Shown here piece after piece: positions 11,801 to 23,245 of a stretch of 64,000 bases of DNA. Source of the stretch: Bryopsis sp. KO-2023. Its lineage: Eukaryota; Chlorophyta; Ulvophyceae; Bryopsidales; Bryopsidaceae. Below the pieces are notes generated by a model, which saw only the letters and a list, made by a program, of their open reading frames with translations, was not told the DNA's origin and searched no databases. Every line of letters starts with the position of its first letter. The stretch's first letter is position 1. The position numbers and the translations under genes were made by a program. Where the stretch lies: contig BSYQ01000004.1 of NCBI GenBank assembly GCA_030272585.1, positions 5,580,001 to 5,644,000 on the forward strand, given 5' to 3'.

Positions 11801-14415
11801 TGTCCGATCCGAATTGCACAGGCATTTTCAACTTTTCCTCTCCATAGCGCACAGGTGATTTTGTTTTTTCGTCAGACCCCCAAGCTCCCTGCTTGTTACG
11901 GGGTGTGCTGTCTCCACCGAACGGGTCAGAATTACTGAGCGGCATGTTTTGGCCACCACTGAATCCGGGAGCTGCTCCGAAACCTTGAATTCCGAAGGGT
12001 GCGTTGGATGGGAGCCCCTGTCCGACTGGAGTGGAGTCAGAATTCTGCACCCTGTTTGCATAAGGATCGAACCGAGCTGGGGAGGTTTGGTTGGAAAAGA
12101 AACCTGCACAGAGAGAATTACACGCACGCACACACCCAGAGATTCGTGTCAGTGCAAAATTCAAACAAGAAAGTCGACAATACGTTGAGAATGTCTGGCA
12201 AAGATGCGCAGATGGTCAGCGGGGCAATGACCCCTGATAATGTATTTAAACAAATATATATATCACAAAGCAAAAAACAGAAATCAACACCCCCCCTCCC
12301 TCCAAAAAAAAACAAAAAAAAACATTTATCTCCCAAAACAACAACAACAACATTCCCCCCCCCCAAAAAAAAAAAAAGAAAAAAGAGAGAGAGGATGAGA
12401 AGAGTGATCAGCAAACCAACCTGTCGGATTGGATGTCACTTCCTGCCATTGAGGTGCCATGCTGTAGTCGCTGGTGTCCATCGCTGTTCCCGAATTCTGT
12501 CCGCTGTGCGCCATGCTCCGGGCAGCCCCTCCACCGAAAATGGAATTGGTTTGTCCGCGTTTGGAAGGTGGGGCCCTCACCGAATCAGGCGTTATGGTCA
12601 CACCTGCGATCCACAGCCAAGGAGAACGTCACTCTTTTTTTTTTTTGGAGGGATCCACATCGGGATTATTTGACCCTTGAAAAAATGATCGGCCCACTGA
12701 CATGTGGATCGTTTTGGAACAATTCCAGTGCACTTCTCCTGGTCCTTGTTTAGATTCATATATATATATATATAATTCATTTATCTTGAAAAAAAACACC
12801 CTTTAAAATAGAAAATAAAACATTTTTTCCTTTTCTCCTTCTTTTTCTTTGTCTCATTCTTTTTTTTGGGGGGGGGGTGGGGGGTGGGACAAGTGTGCAG
12901 AAAACACCAATGAGTGATCTTCTCAGAAGTTAAAAAAAGAAGGGAGGAAAAGGCGGGTTAGGAGGGGGAAGGGGGGTACTTCTGCAACTCACCTCTCAAT
13001 CCACCAAAGAGCTTCCCACCACTGTTGGGCCTAGCAACAGTTCTTTTCATGACGGTTGCCCTATTGTAAGGCAGCACATATCGAGGGGGCCGAGTGTGCC
13101 CCACTTGAGGGACGGGTTGGTCGAACAGCTTGCACAGATTAGTCACCTGCACATGCACACACACACACGACCATTGCTTTCCACCAAAATGGACAGGGAA
13201 GAAATTTTAAATCGGAAAAAAACCCCACCAAGGCGGTGTTCGAAAATCATATCGAAAAGGCTTCGATTGCCTGCAGGTGTGCATGAAGGGGTTTCAGAGT
13301 TTTCCGTTGGGTTTTTTTTCCCAAGTTCGATCTTTTAGTGTCAGGAGTGAATTTATGTATATTTTATGTATTTAATTGAACTATGTGCAGCCAACTTCCA
13401 CCCAAACAGACGAGATGGAGTATGTTGCCCAGCTAAACCCAGTAAATTATCCCTTTTTTCTTGGAAAGGGAGCAAAAGCAGTAGTTTTTTTTAATTTTTT
13501 TGTTGGGGGGGTCCCAAGAGGTTCATATCAGGGGGATTGCATTGGCTGAGATTCTTTTCAAGTAATTTAAACAAGCAACAGCTGTTTGGTTAGCTTCATA
13601 TTATTCGAGGGGGGGGTAAAAATATCTTGGGTCGGACCTGCTCCTCTTGCAGGTGGTAGATGAACTTCTGTCGCCCGAAATAGTTGTCTTGCAGAACCGG
13701 TTTGAACCGGCTCTCGGGAATCTGTTTCATGAACGCCGGCGGAACGACACGAACCTGCGCCGGAAACTGTCCACCCCAAGCGTTTGGGATCAAGTTTTCG
13801 GCGCCTTGAGACGCCGCCGCAAAAACTCCGGACAACATCTTCAAGGAAAAAAAACAAAACAAAAGACGTCGATAGTCGTCATCATTGCATCCACCTTCCG
13901 AAGAAAGAAAAAATAAAAACCAGTGTTTTTTGCAAAGCGTTTCCAACAGGCGTCCATTCCAGCGCTCTTACCCTTTCTTCGTAATTGAATAAGAACAACG
14001 CCGTCCCTGGGCAAACTTTCTTGACCTCCGACAGATTGTTCGTTGGCAAACCGAACAGATTCAGCTCCAAGCACTCCCCCTCCGTCGAATTCGTGCACCC
14101 GAAAATGAATCCGCGCGGGATTTTGTTCGCCACCGAGGCACGCAACGGGCTGCTGTCCTCGCGCTTCTTGATTTGGGGCCTGGGCGCCAATCGATTCTTG
14201 GGTTTGGTTTGGTTCCCCGAATTTCTCGACCGGCCTTGTGGTCGTTCGACCCTCCCATCGAAGCCGGACGGAGGGATGTTGCTGCCGCCACCGCGTTCAC
14301 CACGGGGACCCCACTGCCCTCTGTGTCTCCCGCCTCGACCACCGCCACGATTCCACTTCCTTTCCCGGTACGGCTTCCCGGTGTCGCCGTAAGGCGTCAG
14401 AGTTCTTTTGTCCAT
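8827..14415 (-). CDS. DCD-domain protein with FG-repeat-like disordered region
   Basis: Eight exons: 14415-13972, 13838-13638, 13146-12993, 12603-12421, 12103-10904, 10584-10226, 9503-9384, 8901-8827; phases agree at every junction, giving about 911 residues. Residues 20-95 are rich in Arg and Gly. A DCD (Development and Cell Death) domain follows at about 95-215, with GFIFGCTNSTEGECLELN, then NLFGLP, PGTALFLFNYEER, and NAWGGQFPAQVRV in the next exon. DCD domains are known from plants, mostly in stress- or cell-death-linked proteins. The 1.2-kb exon encodes low-complexity sequence with many FG dipeptides, including about seven tandem 13-16 residue units of the type GNVGFGAQLQEHQ. The C-terminal exons carry a conserved-looking PYEYIKGMPIVTADHI segment of unknown function. 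The end of the long exon (GTGCGA donor) is the least certain border. The chosen ATG is the first one in the frame. Confidence 0.82.
9850..10115 (+). repeat. dispersed SINE-like repeat, copy 2
   Basis: This copy lies in the intron before the seventh exon of the DCD gene. Its reverse complement aligns over about 110 bp with 48850-48990: GCCGAGTGCAGCCCGTT, then a GACTCAG..AAACCACCG block, then AATGTCCATA and a TCT.TACCC.AAAGG block. The end with TTCAATTCAA looks like the simple-repeat tail of a SINE or the 3' end of a LINE. No target duplication could be placed with confidence. Confidence 0.6.
10670..10832. repeat. diverged tandem repeat in DCD-gene intron
   Basis: About five diverged units of 30-45 bp share CCACTGAAGGGAGCATTTAT, separated by A-runs and TATATA. 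It lies wholly within the intron after the 1.2-kb exon. Confidence 0.75.
11055..11322 (-). repeat. in-frame minisatellite encoding FG-type protein repeats
   Basis: This part of the long DCD-gene exon consists of tandem units of about 39-48 bp, all multiples of three. They encode variants of GNV-x-FGAQ-x-QE-x-Q, including GNVGFGAQLQEHQ, GNVSFGTQLQEDQ and GNVVFGAQPQEYQ. Variation lies mainly at three positions while FG and the flanking Gly-Asn-Val are kept, which suggests selection on the protein. Confidence 0.85.
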
Positions 14416-15486
14416 CCTCTCGCGAAAGTCGACGCCGCGCTCGTGAACGTCTGGATAAAACTCCAGCAAGACAGGCGAACAAAGCTTTGACGCCGAAAGG
14501 TTGGGAGCGAATTTCCAGTCCGTCCCTGAATTCCAGATTTCAGTTTTACAGAAGTGCAAGGAATCGCAGCAGTGGGGAGGAAATGGAAAAGATAATGGGA
14601 GCAGAGAGAGAGAGGGATGTTCTACAGGAAACCTTGAGGTGTGTCGTCATATCTCAGTGGATTTGCCATCGACTTTTCTTTTTGTTCTTTTTTCTTTTTT
14701 TTGCTTTTTTTCAAAACTATTACTTGGATGGCTGGCCGAACATCACCCTCATTCGAATCAGGGAGGATCAAATCCACTTCGGTGATTCCATCCGGGCCTC
14801 CTGGCGATGGTGTCCCTGTTGGGAGAGATCAGTACAGGTGCAAAAACACTTGTGGAATATCGCATTCTTTTAAACCATTACATATATATACTTAAGTATA
14901 TATATATACATACTATTTTATTTTGTAAGACCTAGACAAAAAAGATCATCATTTGGGTGCCTTGCTGGATGTTTCTGGCAACCTTATCGGCATGGATCAG
15001 AGTCAGTCCGCGGAGTGCACCAGGGGGGTGCTTGTGGTCAGCTCCTTTTTACCTGTTTCCTTTTCTCTTTTTCTCATTATATCCCCCAGAGGTGATGAGA
15101 TTATCCACCATCAGCATTATTTGGGTTTGCTGCCCCAATGATATATTCAGGCCCCTCACTGCACATCCAGGACATAAAAGCGGACATATACCGTTTCAAC
15201 GGAGCTTTCGTCTTCCAGCCATATCTCAGCAAAAGCAAAATTGGAACAAAAACATCTTCTCTTTAAACATTCCCCATGCATTCGATTTTCTCAACACCCT
15301 CAAAACAAAAACGACAAAACCCAGACCTCAAAATCACCCCCCCCTATTCATACTCATATCGACCCACTAAAAAAAACGAAGGGGAAAACTCCCAAACACA
15401 AAAAAAAGCGCAAGAAACCTACCCCCTGGAATCCCCCCCCACCCCCTCCCTTTCTCAAGAAACACACAGTCTAGCACTCTGAGAAC
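14416..15486. other. intergenic, nothing recognised
   Basis: This spacer lies between the start of the DCD gene and the end of the RPC5 gene. It contains C-run and A-run tracts near 15350-15460 and a TATATACTTAAGTATATATA-like AT stretch near 14880. No coding signal was recognised. Confidence 0.4.
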
Positions 15487-18400
15487 CTAACAGCTCATTT
15501 TAATTTGCCAGAAGCCCCCCGGTTTGGAATCGCACAATGTCTTCATGACTTTCATGAACAATGCTTCGGTGATGCTGACCCCCTTGGCTTTGGCCGCCTC
15601 CTTGATTTCCGTTTTCTTAAAAATATCCTTCGCTGGGTTCGCCAACAGTTCGATGAGCACTGTTCGGAACGGGTCAATCTGGTCATCCCCCAACGACACC
15701 TGGAGGAATTTTCACACCACATGGGAAAATTCTTAACACACGATCAGTTAAATGCACCACCACCACGAAGGTCCTGTGAAATCATATTTCGATCGACTAT
15801 GAATGCTTTGGTGATTCAGGGGATAGGGCCGGAACACCCATGAATTTCTGAAGAGGTGAACTATGCTGGTGGTGACTAATATACCACTGGGGGGGAAGAG
15901 CTTCTCCACATACCTGCAGGTAAACCCCTTTCACTCGTTGAAAAGCTCCGGAGGCAACTATGGCATTGTGAAGAGTGGCATCGCTGGCGCGACCTGCCCC
16001 TCAAAAAAAGGAAGTTGAAAAATAATAGAGGTAAACTGCAGAACATGAATCAGAGGTGCTCAGGGATTATTAGATCGATTATTTCAAAAATCGATCAGGC
16101 CATTTTTTCCCAGTTTTTTTTTTTTCCCTTCTTTCTTTCGGAGGAGCATTTGAATCTTTCCCCATGGCTAAACCTGGTGCAGCCCTGTGCATGCAAAACG
16201 TCGGTTATTTATTGAGTGAATAAAAACGGGTCTCCAATTGGTGAGATACTCTAATTGGTCATTCAGCCACCCCCTCCCAAAAAGAAAAATCATAATAAAA
16301 ATAAAATAAAATAGTAAAAAGGGAGGGGGGAGAGGGGAAACCAGATGGCAATTCTCACAAACACCACCAGATATGAAAAACTTGATATTAATTCAAAGAT
16401 GGGCACCTGCTGCAGCAACAGGTTGAGCGCTGGGAACAGTGGCCAGCCAAGCTCTTATATTTCCAAGATTCGCCACTGGGTTTTCCTTGAACAATTGCGC
16501 CAAAACTTTCGGAAGCTTCGCCAGCACTTTCGGATCGATCTTCTCGGCCCCGTCCTGACGCGAAAAAAACATTAAGAAAGAAAAAAAAAAAATCCGTGAA
16601 GAATTCATCGAAACTTAGTCAAATTACATCTCAATATTCGTCCATTGATCTCCTCTGTTCCCAAATATTACCCAACAATTGATCTTTGACCGATCAGGTA
16701 CCGGGCCATAAAGTCCAAACACCTCAAAAAAACCTACAGAATTCATCGAAACCGACTTGACGTTAGCAAACCGGCGAATTGTAGCAAATAAATTTTTGGT
16801 AAAGCAATCTTTTTTCAAAATTTTGCGTTGGCTATTTTCTTTAATAAAATGTTGCATGAAATAAAAATTTGTGTTAGAATATGTCGGGGAGTTTTTCGAA
16901 AGTGGATGCGGAATCGAGTGTCGAGAAAAAAAATTAAAAATGATCACCTCCAGTTTGAAACCCCCATCTTGGCCTGTTGGTAAATTTTGGGAGCGAATGG
17001 CTGGTGCGAACGCCTCCAGGTATTCAGCTTTATCCAAAGTCATTTTGATATCGCTGAAAAACACCGCATCCAATCAACAAAAAAATTTCAGTCTAAAATC
17101 TCATTCATGGATTCCTTTTATTGTTTTATTTCTATTGTTTATTTTTGTTTTTAAACACGAAAACTAGATATTTTCCTTAGATCTAAGTTGGCCTTTTCAA
17201 GCCAGCCGTCCTCAGTCTAATTCTAAGGCTTTCTCATTTTTCAAAACTACATTTTCGTCTATCGTTTCCCCATCCCTCCCTCCCTCCCAAAAATAAATAC
17301 GAAAATAAATAAACAAAATTGAAAAAAGTCCAGTCGTTAGTTCATTTCCCCGCTTTAGCATCCTACTTTGGGGTTGCTTGGGTCATTTGATCGCAAATGT
17401 GGGAGGTGATGGGGGCACTAGAAGCGTGGGGGGTCAACAGCTTCCAGGCCTCGTCGTTTTCTTGCTTCAACATGTGTGCATAAGAAGTCAATCTCCGTTT
17501 CACTTGGGCTTCCGTTTCCTTTTTTTGGACCTTCACCTGCAAGCATACACACACACAGAATCGAAGTCAGACTCAGACCCAGTGTCAGACTCAGAATCAG
17601 AGTTTGACGGACACTGATCCCCATTGGGATGTTGATAGGGGGACGACGCCTTTTTTTCACCGATTTTTCTAATTTTCTTTCTTGTGAAGCAGTTCTTACA
17701 GTGCAGTTAGTGTGTGGGGGGGGACTCCTGATATAACCCCCCACACCATATGTCAGAGGAATAAACAAGAAAAAAAAAAAGAGAAAAAATTTGCTCTCCT
17801 GTCCCCCCCCCCCAAAAAAAAAGGGTGGTTTTTTTTTACAGTACTCTGCAACATTAAAAAACTTGATCTATAATGGTGAAATCCGTCGTTCTGGTTTTTA
17901 CTTCACTCTTTTCCTTTCAATACGTGGATAAGAGACGGAGCCATCCTCATTCATATCCACCGAACATCAACAATATCTGGGAAACGGAAAAGGGGGGGGG
18001 AGGGAAAGCAGGGGGTGATGATGGGGTCAGTGCTTTGCGATGGGTGTAAGAATTACCTAGAAAAAAACTTCTTTTCTTTTTTTTTGGAATTATTAAAAAA
18101 ATTAAAACATGTTTTTTTTTGGAATCTTACATTGAGTTGTTTCAGGCCTCCTCCTTTTTTCTCCTCCACTGGTTCCCTGTCCTCTTCGTCCTCCCTTGAA
18201 TCCACATGCGATATGCTAGGCCGCATGTGAAACATGCTATCCACTCTGGACAAATATAAAGCTCCGTTCCGAACCAACCCGATCTATTGTTGCATCGTGA
18301 AAAAAAAAACCCAATAAAAAACAGAAACCCCAAAAAAGTGAAAATATTTCAATAGACATTTAAATACGTACGAGTATTTTATGGGCAGGGGAAAAATTTG

Positions 18401-19858
18401 GGGTATGTAGATGAGTAAAGATACTTGAATTGATACAAATATTTTATGTGCAGGGGAAAAAAAAGGGTACATGTTTGACTACGGACGATGAAATAGATAC
18501 AAATATTTAACGTGCAGTTAAAAAAAAAAAAAAAAGTCTTGGAAGGGTTTGACAATGGAGGTGCCCGATTGTTCCTCTGCGATGATATGGATTTGATATG
18601 TTTGCAGCTATATATATACAAAACAGAGAAAGAAAAAAGTAACAGTAAAAGAAAAGAAAATGTGCAAAATGAAAGAGCCTCACCGCATAAGCCGTCGATT
18701 GGGTGACCTCGCTCGATTTCAACGTGAATTTTTTTATTCGATGTTTCTCGCAGCAATGCTCGTCGTATTGATTGCTGGTGGTGTCCAGCGGAATATCCAT
18801 TTCCAATCGATTCGCCTTTGGCTTGAACCTTATCTTTGCAGCAAAAACAGAATCTGTTGATCTGTTCAATCCCCTCTTCTACCGACATAAAAACATGATG
18901 TACACATAATAATGAAAATAAATATGTATATTTTCTTTTCTGCTCTTAGAAATCCAGCCAAAAAAAAAGATTTTAAAAAGCATGAATTGCAAAACAATAA
19001 TTCAACTTGTTAGAAGATTTTTATTTTTTTTTGAACTTGGTGCCGCAGCTAAAACAAACAAAAAATACAGAAACCTAAAAAAAAACATGAAAAAAGAGAG
19101 GCCGCCTGTTTGATCCCAAAATTGATATTTTCAGGCGAAATTTTTTCAACATCTGCCTGCACCCTTTTTTGTTAAACCCAAAAATATTCCAGAAAAAATA
19201 ATAAAAAATGTAGATGTATATATAAATCCACTTGTTTTTACCTGCTCCGCTTCGTCTGTGGAGTAAGGCCTCCATGCTGGTCTCAAGGGATATTGCATCA
19301 AATACAGCTGTGAATAAAATAGAACACAGTTCATTGAAAGCAAAAGAAATTACAATCGCAAAGATTCTAAATGAAAACACAGGTGATCTATTTCTTTGGA
19401 GGGAAGGGGATTGTGCATTTGAAGAGAATTCTTGAAAATGAAATGCTATTTCTAAAACCGAAAAGTTGAATAAAACACTCAGATATCCACAGCTGTCAAT
19501 GTAAGAAATTTCTCCACCAAAAAAAAGTGTTAAGAATACAAAATAAAAGCCCCAATGACAAGGGGGGGGGGACCCACAGAAACAAAATTGAATGAATCAT
19601 TCCGGTGGAGAAGCTATTTATGCATCCATTTCAACGGAAACTACATCCAGATTAAAAAAAAAACAAACAGGAAAACATGTCAGTTTGGCCATCAGCAAGG
19701 TTTTCCCAATTATTTTCAAAAATATAGGAACTGGACATCATGGTCTGGCTTCAACGAGTGATTCTCACTTGAACGTCGACCAGCGAAGTCGACCCCAAAT
19801 GAACGTCCATTTCGAACAGCAGCTCATCGTCATCGTCCAATCCACTGACGGCCCCCAT
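15487..19858 (-). CDS. POLR3E: RNA polymerase III subunit RPC5 (POLR3E/RPC37-like)
   Basis: Subunit of nuclear RNA polymerase III; the RPC5-RPC4 pair acts in initiation and termination at tRNA and 5S genes. Exons: 19858-19769, 19307-19242, 18878-18684, 18283-18131, 17536 to about 17450, 17053-16948, 16554-16407, 15993-15914, 15699-15487. The order of motifs follows the animal protein. An acidic start with FEMDVHLGSTSL is followed by LYLMQYPLRPAWRPY, then AKIRFKP and LEMDIPL. Next comes NGALYLSRVDSMFHMRPSIS, then LKQLNVKVQ and VKRRLTSYAHMLKQENDEAW. A helical C-terminal domain ends in GGFWQIKMSC. The donor of the fifth exon is not resolved: the open frame runs to 17363, and the phase needed by the next exon is met only by a weak GTTGAC site near 17430, so a small exon may be missing. 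The total is about 380-400 residues. The identity is strong and the middle is approximate. Confidence 0.85.
18345..18520. repeat. diverged tandem repeat in RPC5 intron
   Basis: Three diverged units of about 60 bp share GATACAAATATTTTATGTGC followed by an A-run. They lie in the intron between the third and fourth RPC5 exons. Confidence 0.65.
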
Positions 19859-21012
19859 TCCACTCACTGGATAAAAAATGAACGGAAGAGTCGATTGCTC
19901 GCTTTTCGCAACGGGCAAGGGAGAGCTTGAGCAAGAATAGGGTGACCTACGACTGCACGTCTAATCAAGAAGTGGAAAGAAAGAGTGAGAAAGAGCTTGA
20001 ACCAAAACAATGTGGAGGGTCTGATACGACTGAAATGGTGGAGGAAAGTATGGAAAAGAACTTAGATGTGGTCGAAATATTGAAAAATAGGCACCTGCTA
20101 CAACTCTCCACGGGGTTTCCTTCGGACGACCAAGTTGGTCGGACCAACTACGAGGGATGATCTCTTTTTTGGAATTTTTTTACCACTTTAGGGTTTAAAA
20201 TTCCTTCCAGACCCAACCCCCCCAAGGCATGCATTGATCAAGTTCAGTGGTGAGGAACTGATATCATTCGAAACTGCAGTGGAGCTTGGGGGGGGGGGGG
20301 GGGTTGTTCACCTCATAATCACATATTGAGGATCACATGATATATATATATCCTAAGTATAATTGGGGGCACACACATATATATGGCTTGGTTTGAGGAG
20401 CCCCTGTCGTGGCCATATTGGATACCGTTCCGGTTGGGGAATTAGGAGGGTTCTAAAAGGTGACTGTGTCTGACTGGACCTATTATGATGATGATAATAA
20501 TAATCCCCTTCCTCACATCTAAGTAATGGTAAGGAACATGGACTCAACTCAATAAAAAATGGAAGCATGCTCTGGACTGTATGAAACCGCAATCGATAAA
20601 TCCCTGGCTAGGATCCAGAGATGGGTCGAATGGACATCACGTGAGAAAGTACTTCCAATATTTTCTTCTTCTCGTATTTTTCAGGTCAGTTCGAACAAGA
20701 AATCAAACACTGCAATACAAGGTCGGCTTTCAGAAATCCTCACAACCACCCCTCCCCCCCAAAACAAAAACCAACAAAAGTGCGCCCCGAACAAAGTGGG
20801 TTGAGGGTTACCGAAACCCCTCTTTTCTCCTCCTTTTTTTCTTAATTTAAAAGAGTGAAACAAACAAACAAGGCAAAATGGAGAGATAAAAAGAGAATAG
20901 ACGCTTTTTTTTTTGGAGTCATTGGCCTCCTCCAATTTTAATGTTTTTTCCGGACGAAAATAGATGATCGGATCATCTGTTGGATGATCATGTTGGATGA
21001 TTTTAACATGCA
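19859..21012. other. intergenic, no gene recognised
   Basis: This is the spacer upstream of RPC5 and downstream of SRP14, both on the minus strand. It holds a 17-base G-run near 20288. A plus-strand frame of about 77 codons at 19927-20160 has no family resemblance. A short plus-strand segment near 20590-20640 reads AIDKSLARIQRWVEW, which faintly resembles LINE reverse-transcriptase text; too little is left to call it. Confidence 0.35.
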
Positions 21013-22858
21013 TCAATTCTCTTTCTTTTTTCCCTTGGGCTCCTCTTTCCGTTTCTCCTTCAATCCATCAGAGTGCGCCTGTCGACACATCGATATGAAA
21101 TCAGAAAAAAAATAATCCATTTTCAGAGGAGAAAAAGTTGAGCAGTATAGAAACGACCAAACAGGCATCCAAAAGGAGCCCTTCCCACGAAAAAAAAACA
21201 CAAAAAAACCCCAACAATCGAACAAAATGGTTTGCTGCAACCATTCCATCGTTAGATTTTGATCTATGCATGGACAATTTCAAAATAAGCGAGAGAAAAG
21301 CAACACTTCACCCACTTTGAGGTGATTTTCAGCTTTTTTTTCTTTTTCAGCTTTTTTTTTATAATCTTCCACCTCAATCTATCGAGGAAATCCACTGTGG
21401 CTTATTCTCATCGTTTTTTTTTTCCCCTGATTTTCACAGCTATTTTCGTCTGATCCTATTTTCTTTTACCTTGATGATGGTCATGAACGAATCGTTGAAT
21501 CTTTTGTAATCCACGATTTGTACCTGCAAGCACTCACCAAAAAAAATGAATAAATGATCATATATTGACATGTCAGTTTTGTTTTTCCAAAGGAGGGGTT
21601 CAAATTTATGCCGATTTTCAATTTTAGATGCTTCCCCTCGCTGCATTGGATTTTTTTTTCCCTCCCTTATATAATATAATAGAAAAAAAAACAACAACAA
21701 CAAAACTAATTTGCCTAATTTTCCAAAGTCAAGACTTGGGGGCAAATATGCCCTCAGTAAAAAAAAAAAATGAGAATATTGAGAATAAAAACATAGGCTG
21801 CGCAAGACAATCAATTGCGTTTCATAAGAGTTTGCAGCAGTTGGATGCAAATTAAAATTTGTGCAACCAAAAAAATTCGCGAATGTTTCTTCACGGAGAC
21901 TTACTGTCGTGGAAATGTTTTTCTTGCCGTCGCCTGCTTTTATCACCAAATAGAATTCGATTTCCTTGAAAAAAAACCCAGAAAAACAACCTAAAATGCC
22001 CCGAATATATATATATAGATGAAGTATTGACGAGAAATACCGATTTTCGATATCTATTTTCTAACTCAACAAACATAGTTTTGATCTGTCGCCGTTTATG
22101 CATGACGTACATCCATCCACGGTGTCGAAAAAAAATTGAAAAAAAACACAATAAAATAAAAAGAAAAATATAGTTAAAACAAAACAAAATCAAATTAAAA
22201 CAAATAAAAATAGTAGATAGATAATAGTAGATAACACATGAAACTCAAATGCCTGGTACTGAACCTATTCCTCCACTCTTCAAATGCAACATTTCACAAA
22301 TCCCCCCCTCCCCCCGTCCCCTGTACATAGATGTATGCCAAAAAATCCTGTAAGACTGTGATCGTACCTCTCCCTCCCTCTTGTGTTTTTTCGCCTTCAA
22401 GTTCCCTGAAAACAAAAACTCCAACAACTTAAATAAGGGAACCCCCCCCCCCCCCGAAAATATCCGGAGAAAAATATCGATCATTCAAATATTGGCTGCC
22501 ACATTTATCAACATAGTTGATTGCTTTTCTCTTCACTCCAGTTCTTGGAGTGGGGGGGGGGGTTCCACTAAAGATTGAAAAATAAAGAAATTTTTGAAAG
22601 AAAAACCTCCATCAAGAAACACCACTCCAGTACAACTGTACCATTTCCCCAGATTGCTTGATTCTGGAGGTTGAAAAAAAATCGCTCTCCCGAAATCGTT
22701 TCATGTCGGGAAAAAAAAAGGACAGGAAAGCAAACCACAGGGCAAAAAAAAAAAGACTCACTCCTGACAATGGTCATCGTTACGGCACCCTTGGTTCGAC
22801 ATCGCCCAAACATGCGCGTCAATTCGTTCAAAAAAGGGTCGTTTTCCAACGCCACCAT
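21013..22858 (-). CDS. SRP14: signal recognition particle 14-kDa subunit
   Basis: SRP14 pairs with SRP9 on the Alu domain of SRP RNA and slows translation while secretory ribosomes are taken to the ER. Five exons: 22858-22762, 22405-22368, 21964-21905, 21523-21470, 21078-21013; all phases agree, giving 104 residues. The order of conserved parts is exact: MVALENDPFLNELTRMFGRC at the N-terminus, a Lys-rich RNA-binding loop (NLKAKKHKREGE), then FYLVIKAGDGKKNISTT in place of the usual ..RA.DGKKKIST. The helix DYKRFNDSFMTIIKAHSDGL is followed by a basic tail ending KGKKKEN. It is slightly shorter than plant (about 120) and animal SRP14. The start is the ATG whose context matches family N-termini. 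Confidence 0.92.
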
Positions 22859-23245
22859 GTCGACCGAGATTCCACTCCAAAACAAGAAGGACCACCACCT
22901 CTTTACAATTCCACTGGAAACGACTATCGAAAGATGACCCCAAAAAAACGCCCTTGCTTGCGGTGATAAGAGTGGTTTCGGGAGAAAAAAAAGTCTGTCA
23001 AAACATCCACAGTGGAAAATTTCACATCAAATCATTTTCCCCCTTTTTTTTTGGCACATACGAAATCAAGAAAACGTCAAAGCGAAGGATTCTGCACCTT
23101 GGAGGCACACACACGCTCCAATTTTTTTTTTCTGATTGTATTTGGGCAGAGGTGGTTTCTGTTTTTTCTGCGCTGCTCGAATTTCGTTTTTCTATCGGAG
23201 TTGCGTGTGGTTAACGGAGAAACGCTGGGAAAACACAACAGCAAA
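22859..23245. promoter_or_regulatory. shared promoter region between divergent SRP14 and NAA35
   Basis: Only 387 bp separate the two divergent start codons, so both promoters and 5' UTRs must lie here, unless an upstream non-coding exon lies elsewhere. No clear TATA box was seen; T-runs lie at about 23042-23054 and 23120-23130. Confidence 0.6.

Noticed and set aside
20559-20660. LINE reverse-transcriptase-like fragment (AIDKSLARIQRWVEW)
   Set aside because: Only about 15 residues resemble the family; there is no flanking support or target duplication.
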